Assembly (NCBI GenBank): GCA_024405895.1
Contig: JAKSNW010000016.1
Location: forward strand, 1 to 40,312
Reading direction: 5' to 3'
DNA: 40,312 nucleotides
DNA from: Paludibacteraceae bacterium
GTDB taxonomy: Bacteria; Bacteroidota; Bacteroidia; Bacteroidales; Paludibacteraceae
Shown: in pieces, positions 1-7,763 of the stretch
How positions within the stretch are numbered: the stretch's first letter is position 1
How the letters are laid out: each line of letters starts with the position of its first letter
The notes under the pieces: generated by a model
The model's database searches: none
The model's input: only the letters and a program-made list of their open reading frames with translations
Told to the model about the DNA's origin: nothing
Position numbers and translations under genes: made by a program

Positions 1-252
1 TTTCCGCATCGCAGACAGACTTCCAAATTTTGTGGAAACCAATTTCCGCATCGCAAACTGATTTCCAAATTTTGTGGAAACCAATTTCCGCATCGCAGAC
101 AGACTTCCAAATTTTGTGGAAACCAATTTCCGCATCGCAGACTGACTTCCAAATTTTGTGGAACTCAATTCCCGCATCGCAGACTGACTTCCAAATTTTG
201 TGAAAACCATACTTGGCTGCGCTTACTGTGTTCCAAATTTTGTGGAAGTTGA
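1..252. repeat. 42-bp tandem repeat array, about six units, entering from the window edge
   Basis: Six units of exactly 42 bp start at 1, 43, 85, 127, 169 and 211. Units 1-5 are nearly identical; unit 6 has diverged in its first half. Each unit begins TTTCCGCATCGCA and contains TTCCAAATTTTGTGGAA, whose arms TTCCA/TGGAA can form a hairpin with a 7-nt loop; a second pairing, GGAAA/TTTCC, spans the unit junction. There are no variable spacers, so it is not CRISPR. Because 42 is a multiple of three, both strands stay open through the array; the plus frame 1 ends with TGA at 250-252. The array probably continues left of the window. Confidence 0.95.
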
Positions 253-350
253 AAATGAAGGCTTTTTCGTTATGGGAAGTTAATAGTAGGCGAGGTTTGA
301 GTGATGATTGTTAAGATGTTGAAAATGGGGCGAAAAAGAAATAGTGCCTG
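253..350. other. Intergenic, no recognised feature
   Basis: This short stretch lies between the 42-bp array and the 3' end of the FNT gene. I see no hairpin followed by a T-run and no promoter match. Confidence 0.6.
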
Positions 351-950
351 TTAAGGTTGGTGTTTTTGTTTTATGATCAGTCTGTAGAGGTTGCAGCCGA
401 GGAAGTTGCCGAGGACAAGGCTGAGATAGAGTGGGAGAACGGTGCTCCAGTTGGTGGCGAGGGTGTCGATGGGGACGCAGAGGTAGTAGAAGGCATCGGC
501 GATGCAGTGTGGGAAACCACACATGATAAATAATGGTACACCGAACAGCAATGGGAGAAACTGCTGCTTGCGGGCAAAGGCAACCGCTGTGGTCATGATG
601 AAGCCGCAGCCGATGGCAAGGATTCCGCAGCGGAGGATGCCGGTGCTCATCCTGGCAGTAAGGATGTCGGTGGCAGTCTCCTGCAGTGGCAGAGGAGAGC
701 AGCGGGCAAGCAAAGAGACGAGCAGACAGCCTACGATGTTGCCGAGAAGGATGAGGAGCAAGGTGCCCACCTCACCACGTTTGATAAAGCCAGCCGTACC
801 TGTGTACAATTTGAGTTTGTAGTGAACAACAGCAAGCAGTCCGAAAGCAAACAGGACTGCACCAATGATGGATTTCTCGGCCAGGTAGCCGAAACCTGCT
901 ATGCCGATGCAGATGCCGGCAAGCACTGAACTCTTGAAGTTTTCTATCAT
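351..950 (-). CDS. Formate/nitrite transporter (FNT) family protein, small form
   Basis: About 199 residues with six hydrophobic segments (roughly 8-24, 26-46, 60-80, 105-127, 134-158, 168-190), the FNT topology. FNT hallmarks seen are KLYTG after segment 2, GNIVG in segment 3, the FPHCIADAFY region corresponding to the FocA/NirC stretch that carries the central pore histidine, and LGNFLG in the last segment. It is shorter than FocA (about 280 residues). Known FNT proteins are pentameric inner-membrane channels for formate, nitrite, hydrosulfide or lactate; the substrate here is unknown. An upstream in-frame ATG at 986 is rejected because a TACCTTTA -7 box (973-980) would lie inside that extension; the chosen start encodes MIENFKSS. 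Confidence 0.8.
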   Translation of the reverse strand: MIENFKSSVLAGICIGIAGFGYLAEKSIIGAVLFAFGLLAVVHYKLKLYTGTAGFIKRGEVGTLLLILLGNIVGCLLVSLLARCSPLPLQETATDILTARMSTGILRCGILAIGCGFIMTTAVAFARKQQFLPLLFGVPLFIMCGFPHCIADAFYYLCVPIDTLATNWSTVLPLYLSLVLGNFLGCNLYRLIIKQKHQP

Positions 951-972
951 AATTCTTCGATTTTTGTGGGGA

Positions 973-980
973 TAAAGGTA
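973..980 (-). promoter_or_regulatory. Putative -7 box for the FNT gene
   Basis: The minus strand reads TACCTTTA, close to the Bacteroidota -7 consensus TAnnTTTG, about 25 nt before the start at 950. No good -33 TTG is seen at the usual spacing. Confidence 0.45.
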
Positions 981-1015
981 CGACAATTTTTTAGAATTGT
1001 TTCATGGCATAATAC

Positions 1016-1056
1016 TAAAAAAGCATACAGGCAGACCCCGTGAGGAATCTGCCTGT
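1016..1056 (-). terminator. Intrinsic terminator after the lipoprotein gene
   Basis: A 9-bp stem ACAGGCAGA (1027-1035) / TCTGCCTGT (1048-1056) is followed on the minus strand by a short spacer and a run of six T. It sits 31 bp past the stop of the lipoprotein gene. The stem closely matches the terminator at 3028-3065. Confidence 0.85.
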
Positions 1057-1087
1057 ATTGTGACATATCAACTTGTATTGTCTTCTA

Positions 1088-2305
1088 TTAGTGCCTTGTT
1101 TTGACTAAGTCGAGTGAGATGCGTGGTTTTGAATGGCTGAAATTCAAGTCCGAAGCATTGTCAGTGTTATACATGTAGAATGCCGATGATAAACCATATT
1201 TGCATATGATGTTGGCAGGTTGCTGAAAAAGAGTCCATTCTAAAGCATTGATTTCTTGTGTGGCTTTTGACTCGAGAATTGTATATGCTTTGTCGTTGAA
1301 AACTTCAATGGCAACGATGTCAGAGTTCTTCAGATAGTTTGGGCGGTTGGTGAATGCTGCCAACAGTTTCTGGTTTTTCCAGATGACAGGAACATCGCCG
1401 ATTCTTCCACCTATATATACATCTTCGCCCGTGAAACAAACCGAGCTTGCCACGGAATAGTCGGCATTTTCCGTGCCTTCCAAATAGTCTTGCTTGACGG
1501 CAACACCATCTACTCGCCATTGGCATGCACGGTCGAGGTTTTCGCCGCAGACAATAAAAGATGTGGTGTCTATCTTTGTGAAATCATTGGCTTCTGCCAA
1601 ATCAAGCGAAAGTAGCAGTGGTGTGGCAAGATTGCCGGCATCGCAGAAATAGGCAGATCTGTCTTTGTAGCCTGTCATGTAGAATGTCTCACCGTATTTC
1701 TTGATGTTTCTGATTTCCGAAATCGGACCGCCAATCTCGGTATGTCTTTGTTCTGCAATCTTATATGGTGTTCCACCATTCAATGACACTTTATAGATAT
1801 AGCCTAACAGATGTCTGCCCAGTCTGTCTAATTCTCCAGTCTCATAGGTCTCATCGTAGAAGATATAGATGCCCTCTTTTGCTGGGATGATACGTGGCTT
1901 GTGCTCCATGGCAGGTTCTGTCTCGTAGTATTTGATGAAACCGTTGGCATTGATATATGGCCTGCCAGTACCATCAATTTTAACGTATGTATTCTCGTAG
2001 CCAGGTGTGTTGCTCCTCTTCATTAAATAGTAGTAGCCAGTTTCAAACGTGTTGTTGTTTTCGGTATAATAATCCGTTGGGTACAACTTTCTAAAGATGG
2101 TGTCTCCATCTGCATCAATAGTAAATTCGGAAGGAACAATTCTGTTGAGGTTTTCTCCGTAATCGTTGGTGATAAGCCAACTGTTATTGACAACCATGGT
2201 GTATTGCACGTCGGAGACTTCAATTTTTTGACATCCGACAGTTAAGAAACATAGGAACATGCCAAGCGCAAAGTAAAACTGCTGGCGGGAAAACGAGTTC
2301 TTCAT
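1088..2305 (-). CDS. Hypothetical lipoprotein
   Basis: About 405 residues starting MKNSFSRQQ. A hydrophobic signal segment ends in the lipobox LTVGC (Cys near residue 25), so it should be exported and lipidated. I recognise no family. The mature part is mixed beta-like sequence rich in Tyr and Asn, with several YxxG and GGP patches, as in other secreted Bacteroidales proteins of unknown role. A longer in-frame ATG at 2359 is rejected because a good promoter (TTG at 2357-2359, TAACTTTG at 2329-2336) overlaps that extension. It is monocistronic, with its own promoter and terminator. Confidence 0.85.
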   Translation of the reverse strand: MKNSFSRQQFYFALGMFLCFLTVGCQKIEVSDVQYTMVVNNSWLITNDYGENLNRIVPSEFTIDADGDTIFRKLYPTDYYTENNNTFETGYYYLMKRSNTPGYENTYVKIDGTGRPYINANGFIKYYETEPAMEHKPRIIPAKEGIYIFYDETYETGELDRLGRHLLGYIYKVSLNGGTPYKIAEQRHTEIGGPISEIRNIKKYGETFYMTGYKDRSAYFCDAGNLATPLLLSLDLAEANDFTKIDTTSFIVCGENLDRACQWRVDGVAVKQDYLEGTENADYSVASSVCFTGEDVYIGGRIGDVPVIWKNQKLLAAFTNRPNYLKNSDIVAIEVFNDKAYTILESKATQEINALEWTLFQQPANIICKYGLSSAFYMYNTDNASDLNFSHSKPRISLDLVKTRH

Positions 2306-2328
2306 AATAGGATGTTTTTTGATTGCTG

Positions 2329-2359
2329 CAAAGTTATAAACTTTTTTAAAAAAAATCAA
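2329..2359 (-). promoter_or_regulatory. Bacteroidota-type promoter of the lipoprotein gene
   Basis: Minus strand: TTG at 2357-2359, 20-nt spacer, then TAACTTTG at 2336-2329. It matches TTTG-N19-21-TAnnTTTG and leaves a leader of about 16 nt before the ATG at 2305. Confidence 0.75.
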
Positions 2360-2478
2360 GCCTTTTGAAAATAATTTACTGATGGCTTCATCATTGGTGC
2401 GTTTGATTACAATCTGTAACCAAATCGTTGCTTCACTTTTGACTACTCAGTGTGTTAATACTCTATGGGTCATCCCGA
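2360..2478. other. Intergenic, no recognised feature
   Basis: The stretch between the lipoprotein promoter and the 41-bp repeat element holds no ORF, hairpin terminator or promoter match that I can support. Confidence 0.5.
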
Positions 2479-2854
2479 CCAAGGTTGGGACAGCGAAAAT
2501 TACTGTTGCTGCGACTTTGCTGCTCGTTTGGGAAGTTTGAAACGCTGTTTCTGAAAATTTCAGAAAGTTTGGGAAGTTTGAAACACAGTTTCTGAAAATT
2601 TCAGAAAGTTTGGGAAGTTTGAAACACAGTTTCTGAAAATCTCAGAAAGTTCGAAAAGTTTGAAACACAGTTTCTGAAAATCTCAGAAAGTTCGGGAAGT
2701 TTGAAACGCTGTTTCTGAAAATCTCAGAAAGTTTGGGAAGTTTGAAACGCTGTTTCTGAAAATTTCAGGAAGTTTGGGAAGTTTGAAACACAGTTTCTGA
2801 AAATCTCAGAAAGTTTGGGAAGTTTGAAACACAGTTGCTGAAAATTTCAGAAAG
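2479..2854. repeat. 41-bp palindromic tandem repeat array (eight units) with conserved left flank
   Basis: Units start at 2530, 2571, 2612, 2653, 2694, 2735, 2776 and 2817, a constant 41-bp period. Each unit runs GGGAAGTTTGAAAC, then a short variable CAC/GCT part, then the 19-bp perfect palindrome TTTCTGAAAATTTCAGAAA; in some units it is degraded to AAAATCTCAG. The left flank (2479-2512, including CAGCGAAAATT and CTGTTGCTG) is found again beside a shorter copy at 27316. The period is not a multiple of three, so it does not encode a repeat protein. It lies upstream of the lipoprotein promoter and downstream of the terminator at 3028. Confidence 0.95.
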
Positions 2855-3027
2855 CATATTTTAGGCAATGAGGCTATGGTTCTTGTTGATAGATTTTTGA
2901 TTTTTCCTATTTTGTGGTTCGAGGGGCAATCTCGGAGGGTAGATAGTATGGAAGGTTGTCTAAGATGTTTTTGTATGTTGTTTCTATTCAGTGTTTTAGA
3001 CGCTGTCGGAAGGCTCCGTTACTCCAC
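2855..3027. other. Intergenic, no recognised feature
   Basis: This fills the gap between the 41-bp array and the terminator of the dehydrogenase gene. A plus-strand reading frame begins here but runs antisense into the dehydrogenase and has no family-like features. Confidence 0.5.
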
Positions 3028-3065
3028 TAAAAACATGCAGGCAGACTCCAGATGGAATCTGCCTG
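3028..3065 (-). terminator. Intrinsic terminator after the dehydrogenase operon
   Basis: The stem CAGGCAGA (3038-3045) / TCTGCCTG (3058-3065) is followed on the minus strand by CATGTTTTTA. It lies about 27 bp past the stop of the 2-hydroxyacid dehydrogenase gene. Confidence 0.85.
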
Positions 3066-3091
3066 ATGAACGATACTATATATATAGTGTA

Positions 3092-4045
3092 TTAGCGAAT
3101 GACCCAATCGACGTCGTCGTTGCCAGTGTAGATGTGGATGATGTTTTCGGCTACGCGACGACACATGGCAATGCGGCCATCGATGGTGCCAGTGCCAATG
3201 TGTGGCGACATGACAACATTGTCGAGCGTGAGCAACTCGGGAGAGATTTTTGGTTCAAACTCATAGACATCCATGGCAGCACCCCATAGTTTACCGCTTT
3301 GAAGGGCTTTGACCAATTCTGCCTCGTCAACAACGGCACCACGGGAAGTGTTGACCAGAACGGCACCTTGTTTCATGGCAGCAAAGGCTTCGGCATCAAT
3401 GAGGTGGTGTGTGGCTTGTGTGTATGGAACCATCGGGATGATGTAGTCGGATGTGCGAAGCAGTTCCATCTTGTCAGCGCAATAAGTTACACCAGCACGC
3501 TGTTCCTCTTCGGCAGCAAGGCGATGACGGTTGTGATATATGACACGCATGCCACAAGCCAAAGCACGACGGGCTACAGACTTGCCGATACGGCCCATGC
3601 CGATGATACCGAGAGTTTTGCCGTAGAGCGAGATGCCGAGGTTGTTCATCACACCGATGGTGATGTCGGAGGTTTGACGCATCTTGCGGTCAAGTTCGGC
3701 AGTGCGGTGTGCCACAGCCATCATCAATGTGAACGTCTGCTCGGCAGTTGGCTCGATGACAGGGTCAACGGTGTTGGTGACCTTGATGTGACGTTCGCGG
3801 GCTGCGTCGAGGTCAATATTGTTGAATCCGACACCGAAGTTGGCAATCAGTTGCAGTTTAGGTGCTGCAGCAATCATCTCGGCGGTGATTTTATAGTCGT
3901 AGGTTGGAACCAGTATGTCGCAGTCGGGAAGACGCTGCATCAACTCTTCCGTAGTAAATTTAGGTGACTGAGGGATGATGAGTTCGTGCTCGCCAAGGGC
4001 ATTGAAACCTTCTTTTGGGAGACGTGTGGTAAGAAGTATTTTCAT
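3092..4045 (-). CDS. D-isomer-specific 2-hydroxyacid dehydrogenase (NAD-dependent)
   Basis: 317 residues, full length for the family. The nucleotide-binding motif GMGRIG is at 149-154. The catalytic set is present: Arg235 in NTSRGAVVDE, an acidic residue in the YEFEP segment (262-265) and His282 in SPHIGT. Family enzymes reduce 2-keto acids such as glyoxylate, hydroxypyruvate or branched-chain keto acids with NAD(P)H; the exact substrate cannot be read from sequence. It is probably cytosolic. It follows holA by 2 bp and is the last gene of the amn-holA-dehydrogenase operon, with a terminator downstream. Confidence 0.9.
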   Translation of the reverse strand: MKILLTTRLPKEGFNALGEHELIIPQSPKFTTEELMQRLPDCDILVPTYDYKITAEMIAAAPKLQLIANFGVGFNNIDLDAARERHIKVTNTVDPVIEPTAEQTFTLMMAVAHRTAELDRKMRQTSDITIGVMNNLGISLYGKTLGIIGMGRIGKSVARRALACGMRVIYHNRHRLAAEEEQRAGVTYCADKMELLRTSDYIIPMVPYTQATHHLIDAEAFAAMKQGAVLVNTSRGAVVDEAELVKALQSGKLWGAAMDVYEFEPKISPELLTLDNVVMSPHIGTGTIDGRIAMCRRVAENIIHIYTGNDDVDWVIR

Positions 4046-4047
4046 AA

Positions 4048-5088
4048 TCAGTGTAAGATTTTAAAAATAAGTTCGCGAAGAATGTCGTTGTCTGTTGTTG
4101 ATGGTGTGGTGCCGAAACCTTTGCTTTGTGCATCTGCCTGACGGAGGTAGGAAATGATGCGCATAGTTTTGGCAATGGGGTAGAAACGAGATGCTGCTGC
4201 CAGTTCCGATACGCCTTTTGTGCTCATGCCCAACTGTCGTGCTACAGCGTAGGAATCGCTTTCGCGCATTGACTGATAGGCAAGCAGATTGCTGAAGAAA
4301 TAGAACAGCGTGGCAATCGTTGGAATAGCCGAGTTGGCTTTTGGGTTCTTGGCAAAGTTCTCGATGATGGTGTTGGCTTTCAAGATGTCGTGACGTGCAA
4401 GAGCGCTCTTCAATTCGAAGTTGTTGTACTCGCGACTGATGCCTGTGTATTCAGAGACCATCTGGGCAGTAATCTCCGGTGCTTCTTTGGGCAGAATGAT
4501 TGCCAGTTTGTCGATGGTATGAATGAGCGAAGAGAGGTCGTTGCCGATGAATTCCACCAACAGTTCCACTGCTTCAGGTTGAGCCTTGATATTGCGTTGG
4601 CTAATCTGCGCATCAACCCATCGTGGTAAGAGTGAATCGTCAATTTTGACAGTCTCCAATACCTCGCCAACAGAAGGAATAGCCTGAACAGCCTTCTGTC
4701 GTCCGTCGGGTTTGCCGTGCTTGTAGCAAAGCACGATGATGGTGGTGAGTGTCGGCTGTTTGAGATATTTCTGTAGCGAGTCGAGTTTGCCCAGACTCTG
4801 TGCCTCCTTGACAATGATAACCTGATACTCTGCCATCATCGGGTACTGACGTGCCATGGTTACGACGTTGTCGATGTTGGTGTCAGCGCCATAAAGTATG
4901 GTCTGGTTGAACTCACGCTCATCCTCTGTCAAAACATTGTTCTCAATGTAATTGGAGATGAGGTCGATATAGAACGGTTCGTCACCACACAACAAATAGA
5001 TGGGTTTGAAACGTCGTGCCTTGAGGTCGGTGAGTATGCGGTTGGCCTCTGCGACTGTATCGGTTTTGTATCTTGCCTGTTTGGCCAT
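4048..5088 (-). CDS. holA: DNA polymerase III subunit delta
   Basis: 346 residues, normal for HolA. The N-terminal part (KPIYLLCGDEPFYIDLISNY, then LYGAD and MMAEYQVIIVKEAQ) is the AAA+-like fold of delta, which lacks a functional ATP site; the rest is helical, including the SALARHDILKANTII and TLFYFFSNLLAYQ segments typical of the collar. HolA is part of the clamp loader and opens the beta sliding clamp during replication. It lies between amn (6-bp gap) and the dehydrogenase gene (2-bp gap), so expression is probably coupled. No anomaly seen. Confidence 0.9.
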   Translation of the reverse strand: MAKQARYKTDTVAEANRILTDLKARRFKPIYLLCGDEPFYIDLISNYIENNVLTEDEREFNQTILYGADTNIDNVVTMARQYPMMAEYQVIIVKEAQSLGKLDSLQKYLKQPTLTTIIVLCYKHGKPDGRQKAVQAIPSVGEVLETVKIDDSLLPRWVDAQISQRNIKAQPEAVELLVEFIGNDLSSLIHTIDKLAIILPKEAPEITAQMVSEYTGISREYNNFELKSALARHDILKANTIIENFAKNPKANSAIPTIATLFYFFSNLLAYQSMRESDSYAVARQLGMSTKGVSELAAASRFYPIAKTMRIISYLRQADAQSKGFGTTPSTTDNDILRELIFKILH

Positions 5089-5094
5089 GAGTGA

Positions 5095-5868
5095 TTAGTC
5101 GAAACGGAGGTGCTTGATGGTGGTGCTGTTGTTGATAAGTGACATCAATGACTTGATGCCAATCTCCAAGTGTTCGTCGCCGTAGTTGGCAGTTACCTTA
5201 CGGTCGCTCTCTTCCGTCTTGATGCCTTGGTCTGTCATTGGCATATCGCTGACCAGCAGCAATGCACCGGTAGAGATGTGATTGTAGAAGCCTACGGTAA
5301 ATAACGTGGCTGTCTCCATGTCGACAGCAAGCGAACGGCAGGTGCGAAGTTTCTCTTTGAAGTTCTCATCGTGTTCCCAAACGCGGCGGTTGGTGGTGTA
5401 GACAGTGCCGGTCCAGTAGTCGCGACCAGCATCACGGATGTTGGATGAGATGACACGCAACAAACTGAATGCTGGTAGGGCAGGAACCTCTGGTGGAAAG
5501 AAGTCGTTGGATGTGCCTTCGCCACGAATAGCTGCCAATGGCATGATGTAGTCGCCTACACGGTTCTTCTCCTTTATACCACCGCATTTGCCCAAGAAGA
5601 GCACGGCTTTAGGCTTGATGGCCATGAGGAGGTCCATGATGATGGCGGCATTAGGAGAACCGATGCCGAAGTTGATGATAGTGATACCGTTGGCAGAGGC
5701 GTTTGGCATGTTGCCTTTCTCGCCAACGATAGGTACGTTGAACATCTCGGCAAAGCGTTCCACATAGCTGTTGAAGTTGACCAGCAGGATATATTCTGTG
5801 AAGTCTTCAAGTTGACGGTGAGTATAACGCACCAGCCAATCTTTTACGATACTTTCTTTTGATGCCAT
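5095..5868 (-). CDS. amn: AMP nucleosidase (short Bacteroidota form)
   Basis: 257 residues of the nucleoside phosphorylase fold, matching the short AMP nucleosidases of Bacteroidota rather than the about 480-residue E. coli Amn. Visible blocks are INFGIGSPNAAIIMDLL, LFLGKCGGIKEKNRVGDYIMP and SLAVDMETATLFTVGF, the last being the purine-ribose binding motif with the catalytic-site Glu, then LLLVSDMPMT. The predicted reaction is hydrolysis of AMP to adenine and ribose 5-phosphate, used in purine balance. It is the first gene of an operon with holA and the dehydrogenase; its start region lies back to back with the promoter of the plus-strand HsdR_N gene. Confidence 0.85.
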   Translation of the reverse strand: MASKESIVKDWLVRYTHRQLEDFTEYILLVNFNSYVERFAEMFNVPIVGEKGNMPNASANGITIINFGIGSPNAAIIMDLLMAIKPKAVLFLGKCGGIKEKNRVGDYIMPLAAIRGEGTSNDFFPPEVPALPAFSLLRVISSNIRDAGRDYWTGTVYTTNRRVWEHDENFKEKLRTCRSLAVDMETATLFTVGFYNHISTGALLLVSDMPMTDQGIKTEESDRKVTANYGDEHLEIGIKSLMSLINNSTTIKHLRFD

Positions 5869-5916
5869 AAGTGTATGTTGTTTATTGTGGTTGTTATGAT
5901 TGTTTCTGTTTGGCTA

Positions 5917-5924
5917 CAAAAATA
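5917..5924 (-). promoter_or_regulatory. Putative -7 box for the amn operon
   Basis: The minus strand reads TATTTTTG (TAnnTTTG consensus), about 49 nt before the amn start. No convincing -33 TTG lies at the expected spacing, so this is tentative. Confidence 0.4.
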
Positions 5925-5937
5925 AATTGCATTTCTT

Positions 5938-5968
5938 TTTGTAGTTAGTCGGGCTTGCTGTAATTTTG
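5938..5968 (+). promoter_or_regulatory. Promoter of the HsdR_N gene
   Basis: TTTG at 5938-5941, 19-nt spacer, TAATTTTG at 5961-5968. With a start point about 7 nt further on, transcription would begin only a few bases before the ATG at 5978. Confidence 0.75.
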
Positions 5969-5977
5969 CACCTCGTG

Positions 5978-6427
5978 ATGTACAAACTCAATCTACCAGA
6001 ATATACGCTTCAACTACGCGATACTGACGGACGCCCGGAGGTGTTCGACAAACTGCGTCGTTGCTGGGTGGCTTTGACACCTGAAGAGTGGGTTCGTCAG
6101 CAGATGTTTGAACATCTGGTAGGTACGTTGCAGTATCCTGCCAGCCGAATGAATCACGAGCAGAGCATTGTCTATAACGGTATGCGCAAACGATGCGATG
6201 GTGTGGTTTATGACCAAAGCGGTGCTCCGCAAGTAATCATGGAGTACAAGGCTCCAACGGTAAATATCAATCAGAAGGTGTTCGACCAGATAGCTGTTTA
6301 CAATCTCCGATTGAATGTGCCATATCTTCTTGTCAGCAATGGATTGCAACATTTCTTTTGTCGCATGGATTTCGAACAACATCGCTATGTGTTTGCCCAC
6401 GAAATCCTTCCGTATGCTGAACTGTAA
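5978..6427 (+). CDS. Orphan HsdR N-terminal-like (PD-(D/E)XK) protein
   Basis: About 149 residues starting MYKLNLPEY. It resembles the stand-alone 'type I restriction enzyme R protein N-terminal' (HSDR_N_2) proteins common in Bacteroidota. Nuclease-like core: the RCDGVVYDQ strand supplies the Asp and IMEYKAP supplies the E-x-K of the PD-(D/E)XK site, followed by FDQIAVYNLRLNVPYLLVSNG, typical of this fold. No helicase or methylase genes are nearby, so it is not part of a visible restriction system; the role is unknown. An earlier in-frame ATG at 5966 is rejected because it overlaps the -7 box. It ends 5 bp from the convergent DUF4290 gene. Confidence 0.8.
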   Translation: MYKLNLPEYTLQLRDTDGRPEVFDKLRRCWVALTPEEWVRQQMFEHLVGTLQYPASRMNHEQSIVYNGMRKRCDGVVYDQSGAPQVIMEYKAPTVNINQKVFDQIAVYNLRLNVPYLLVSNGLQHFFCRMDFEQHRYVFAHEILPYAEL

Positions 6428-6432
6428 ATAAC

Positions 6433-7089
6433 TCAGCGTTTGTTTTTCTTCTTTCCCTGTTTTTGATTCTGTAGCTTCTGCATCTTGTTGTTGCGGCGTG
6501 GATCGTCGTAGCCTGGACGCATGTTGGAGAAACGCAAAGAACCGGGAGCAAGATTCAGACGGCCCATTGACAAGGCATTGATATCTTGAATGATGAAGTC
6601 GTCGTTGAAGGTCTCGTTGTTGTTCAGCTGATAGATTTTCTTCATGTGATTGCCCAATACGGTCAAAAGATCGTACTTATAAGGCGAATCAGGCATTTGA
6701 GCAGCATAGATGATATACTTTTGTATGATGGTGCCGTAGTGACGGAATCGAATATTACTCTGTGTGTTGCTCATCGGTTCCGGCTTGACTGGTTCGGCAA
6801 GCTGCTCTGATACAGGGTATGGGTAGTCGACATCGAGTTTGAAGTCGGACATGATGGCGAGGTGGTCCCACAACTTGCATTTATACTCTTCCACATCGCG
6901 CAGATGAGGATAGAGGCTGCTCATGAAGTTGACGATGGTGACAGCACAATGGTTGCGCTCATCACGATTCTCCAATGTGAGTGCATGATTGACCATCTGT
7001 TGCACATTGCGACCATATTCCGGCATACGCAATTCGTTGCGGCTCAGATAGTGGATGGCAATGGGTTTGTTTTCTTCTGCCATAGTCAT
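6433..7089 (-). CDS. DUF4290 family protein
   Basis: 218 residues; recognised as DUF4290, a conserved Bacteroidota family without known function. Features include the family-like RMPEYGRNVQQMVNHAL start, an alpha-helical middle, and a very basic Lys/Gln/Asn-rich tail (about 200-218) that could bind nucleic acid. Its ATG overlaps the tsaB stop codon in TAATG, suggesting translational coupling; a second Met two codons on is also possible. It is the last gene of the lpxL-GT2-M20-tsaB operon. No signal peptide, so cytosolic. Confidence 0.8.
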   Translation of the reverse strand: MTMAEENKPIAIHYLSRNELRMPEYGRNVQQMVNHALTLENRDERNHCAVTIVNFMSSLYPHLRDVEEYKCKLWDHLAIMSDFKLDVDYPYPVSEQLAEPVKPEPMSNTQSNIRFRHYGTIIQKYIIYAAQMPDSPYKYDLLTVLGNHMKKIYQLNNNETFNDDFIIQDINALSMGRLNLAPGSLRFSNMRPGYDDPRRNNKMQKLQNQKQGKKKNKR

Positions 7090-7763
7090 TAAAACAATTT
7101 CTTTGGTTTGATAGCCATATATTCCTTGAGGTAGAATGGCTCGTAGTAAGCCACATCCTCAAAGGCTTTTTCGTTGTATTTCTGTTCTGCCACCTGACAC
7201 ATCAAATTTGCTGTAGGAACGATGTTCGCAACGAAACGGATGTTGGGATGTTGGATGACAGGAACACATTTTTCTGCACCATTACCACACATCGTTACAA
7301 TGCCTTTCTGCAGTTCATCGGCAAAGGAGTGTTCATCGATGATGAGTGCCTCAGGCTCGCAGACTCTCTTGCCATCGTGTGTGTAAAGGGCAGAGTAGAC
7401 TTCCATGCGACGAGCATCAATCATTGGTCGAACCAATCCCTCGGTGGCTTGAGCACCAAGGGCTATGATTTGAAGCGTGTCGATAGAAATGAGCGGACAT
7501 TTTAGTGCGTAGCAGATTCCTTTGGCTGTTGAGGCTCCGATACGAAGTCCGGTGTAAGAACCAGGACCGGCGCTGATGGCAACGGCATCGAGTTTCTCGT
7601 TGGAGGCGTTGAGTGCTTCCATGGCCTCGTCGACAAACAAAGGCAACTGTACAGCGTGGTTTTGGGCAGTGTCGCAACGACGTTCGAACCATGGTTTTCC
7701 ATCGCGGGCGATAGTCAAGGTGCAAACGTCTGTTGCTGTTTCTATATTAAGAATGAGGGCCAT
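7089..7763 (-). CDS. tsaB: tRNA threonylcarbamoyladenosine biosynthesis protein TsaB
   Basis: 224 residues with the N-terminal ILNIETATDVCTLTI strand, the AISAGPGSYTGLRIG signature of TsaB/YeaZ and the KGICYALKCPLISIDTL helix. TsaB is the ASKHA-fold partner that scaffolds TsaD and TsaE in making the t6A base at position 37 of ANN-decoding tRNAs. Its ATG overlaps the stop codon of the M20 peptidase (TAATG at 7761-7765), and its own stop overlaps the start of the DUF4290 gene. Confidence 0.93.
   Translation of the reverse strand: MALILNIETATDVCTLTIARDGKPWFERRCDTAQNHAVQLPLFVDEAMEALNASNEKLDAVAISAGPGSYTGLRIGASTAKGICYALKCPLISIDTLQIIALGAQATEGLVRPMIDARRMEVYSALYTHDGKRVCEPEALIIDEHSFADELQKGIVTMCGNGAEKCVPVIQHPNIRFVANIVPTANLMCQVAEQKYNEKAFEDVAYYEPFYLKEYMAIKPKKLF

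Noticed and set aside
1-252. CRISPR array
   Set aside because: The 42-bp units follow each other directly with no variable spacers, and no cas genes are present.
951-986. Longer start of the FNT gene
   Set aside because: The extension covers the -7 box at 973-980.
2530-2854. CRISPR array or repeat protein
   Set aside because: No spacers; the 41-bp period breaks any reading frame.
2876-3289. Plus-strand gene of 137 codons
   Set aside because: It overlaps the dehydrogenase gene in antisense, has no family motifs, and the sense frame is clearly real.
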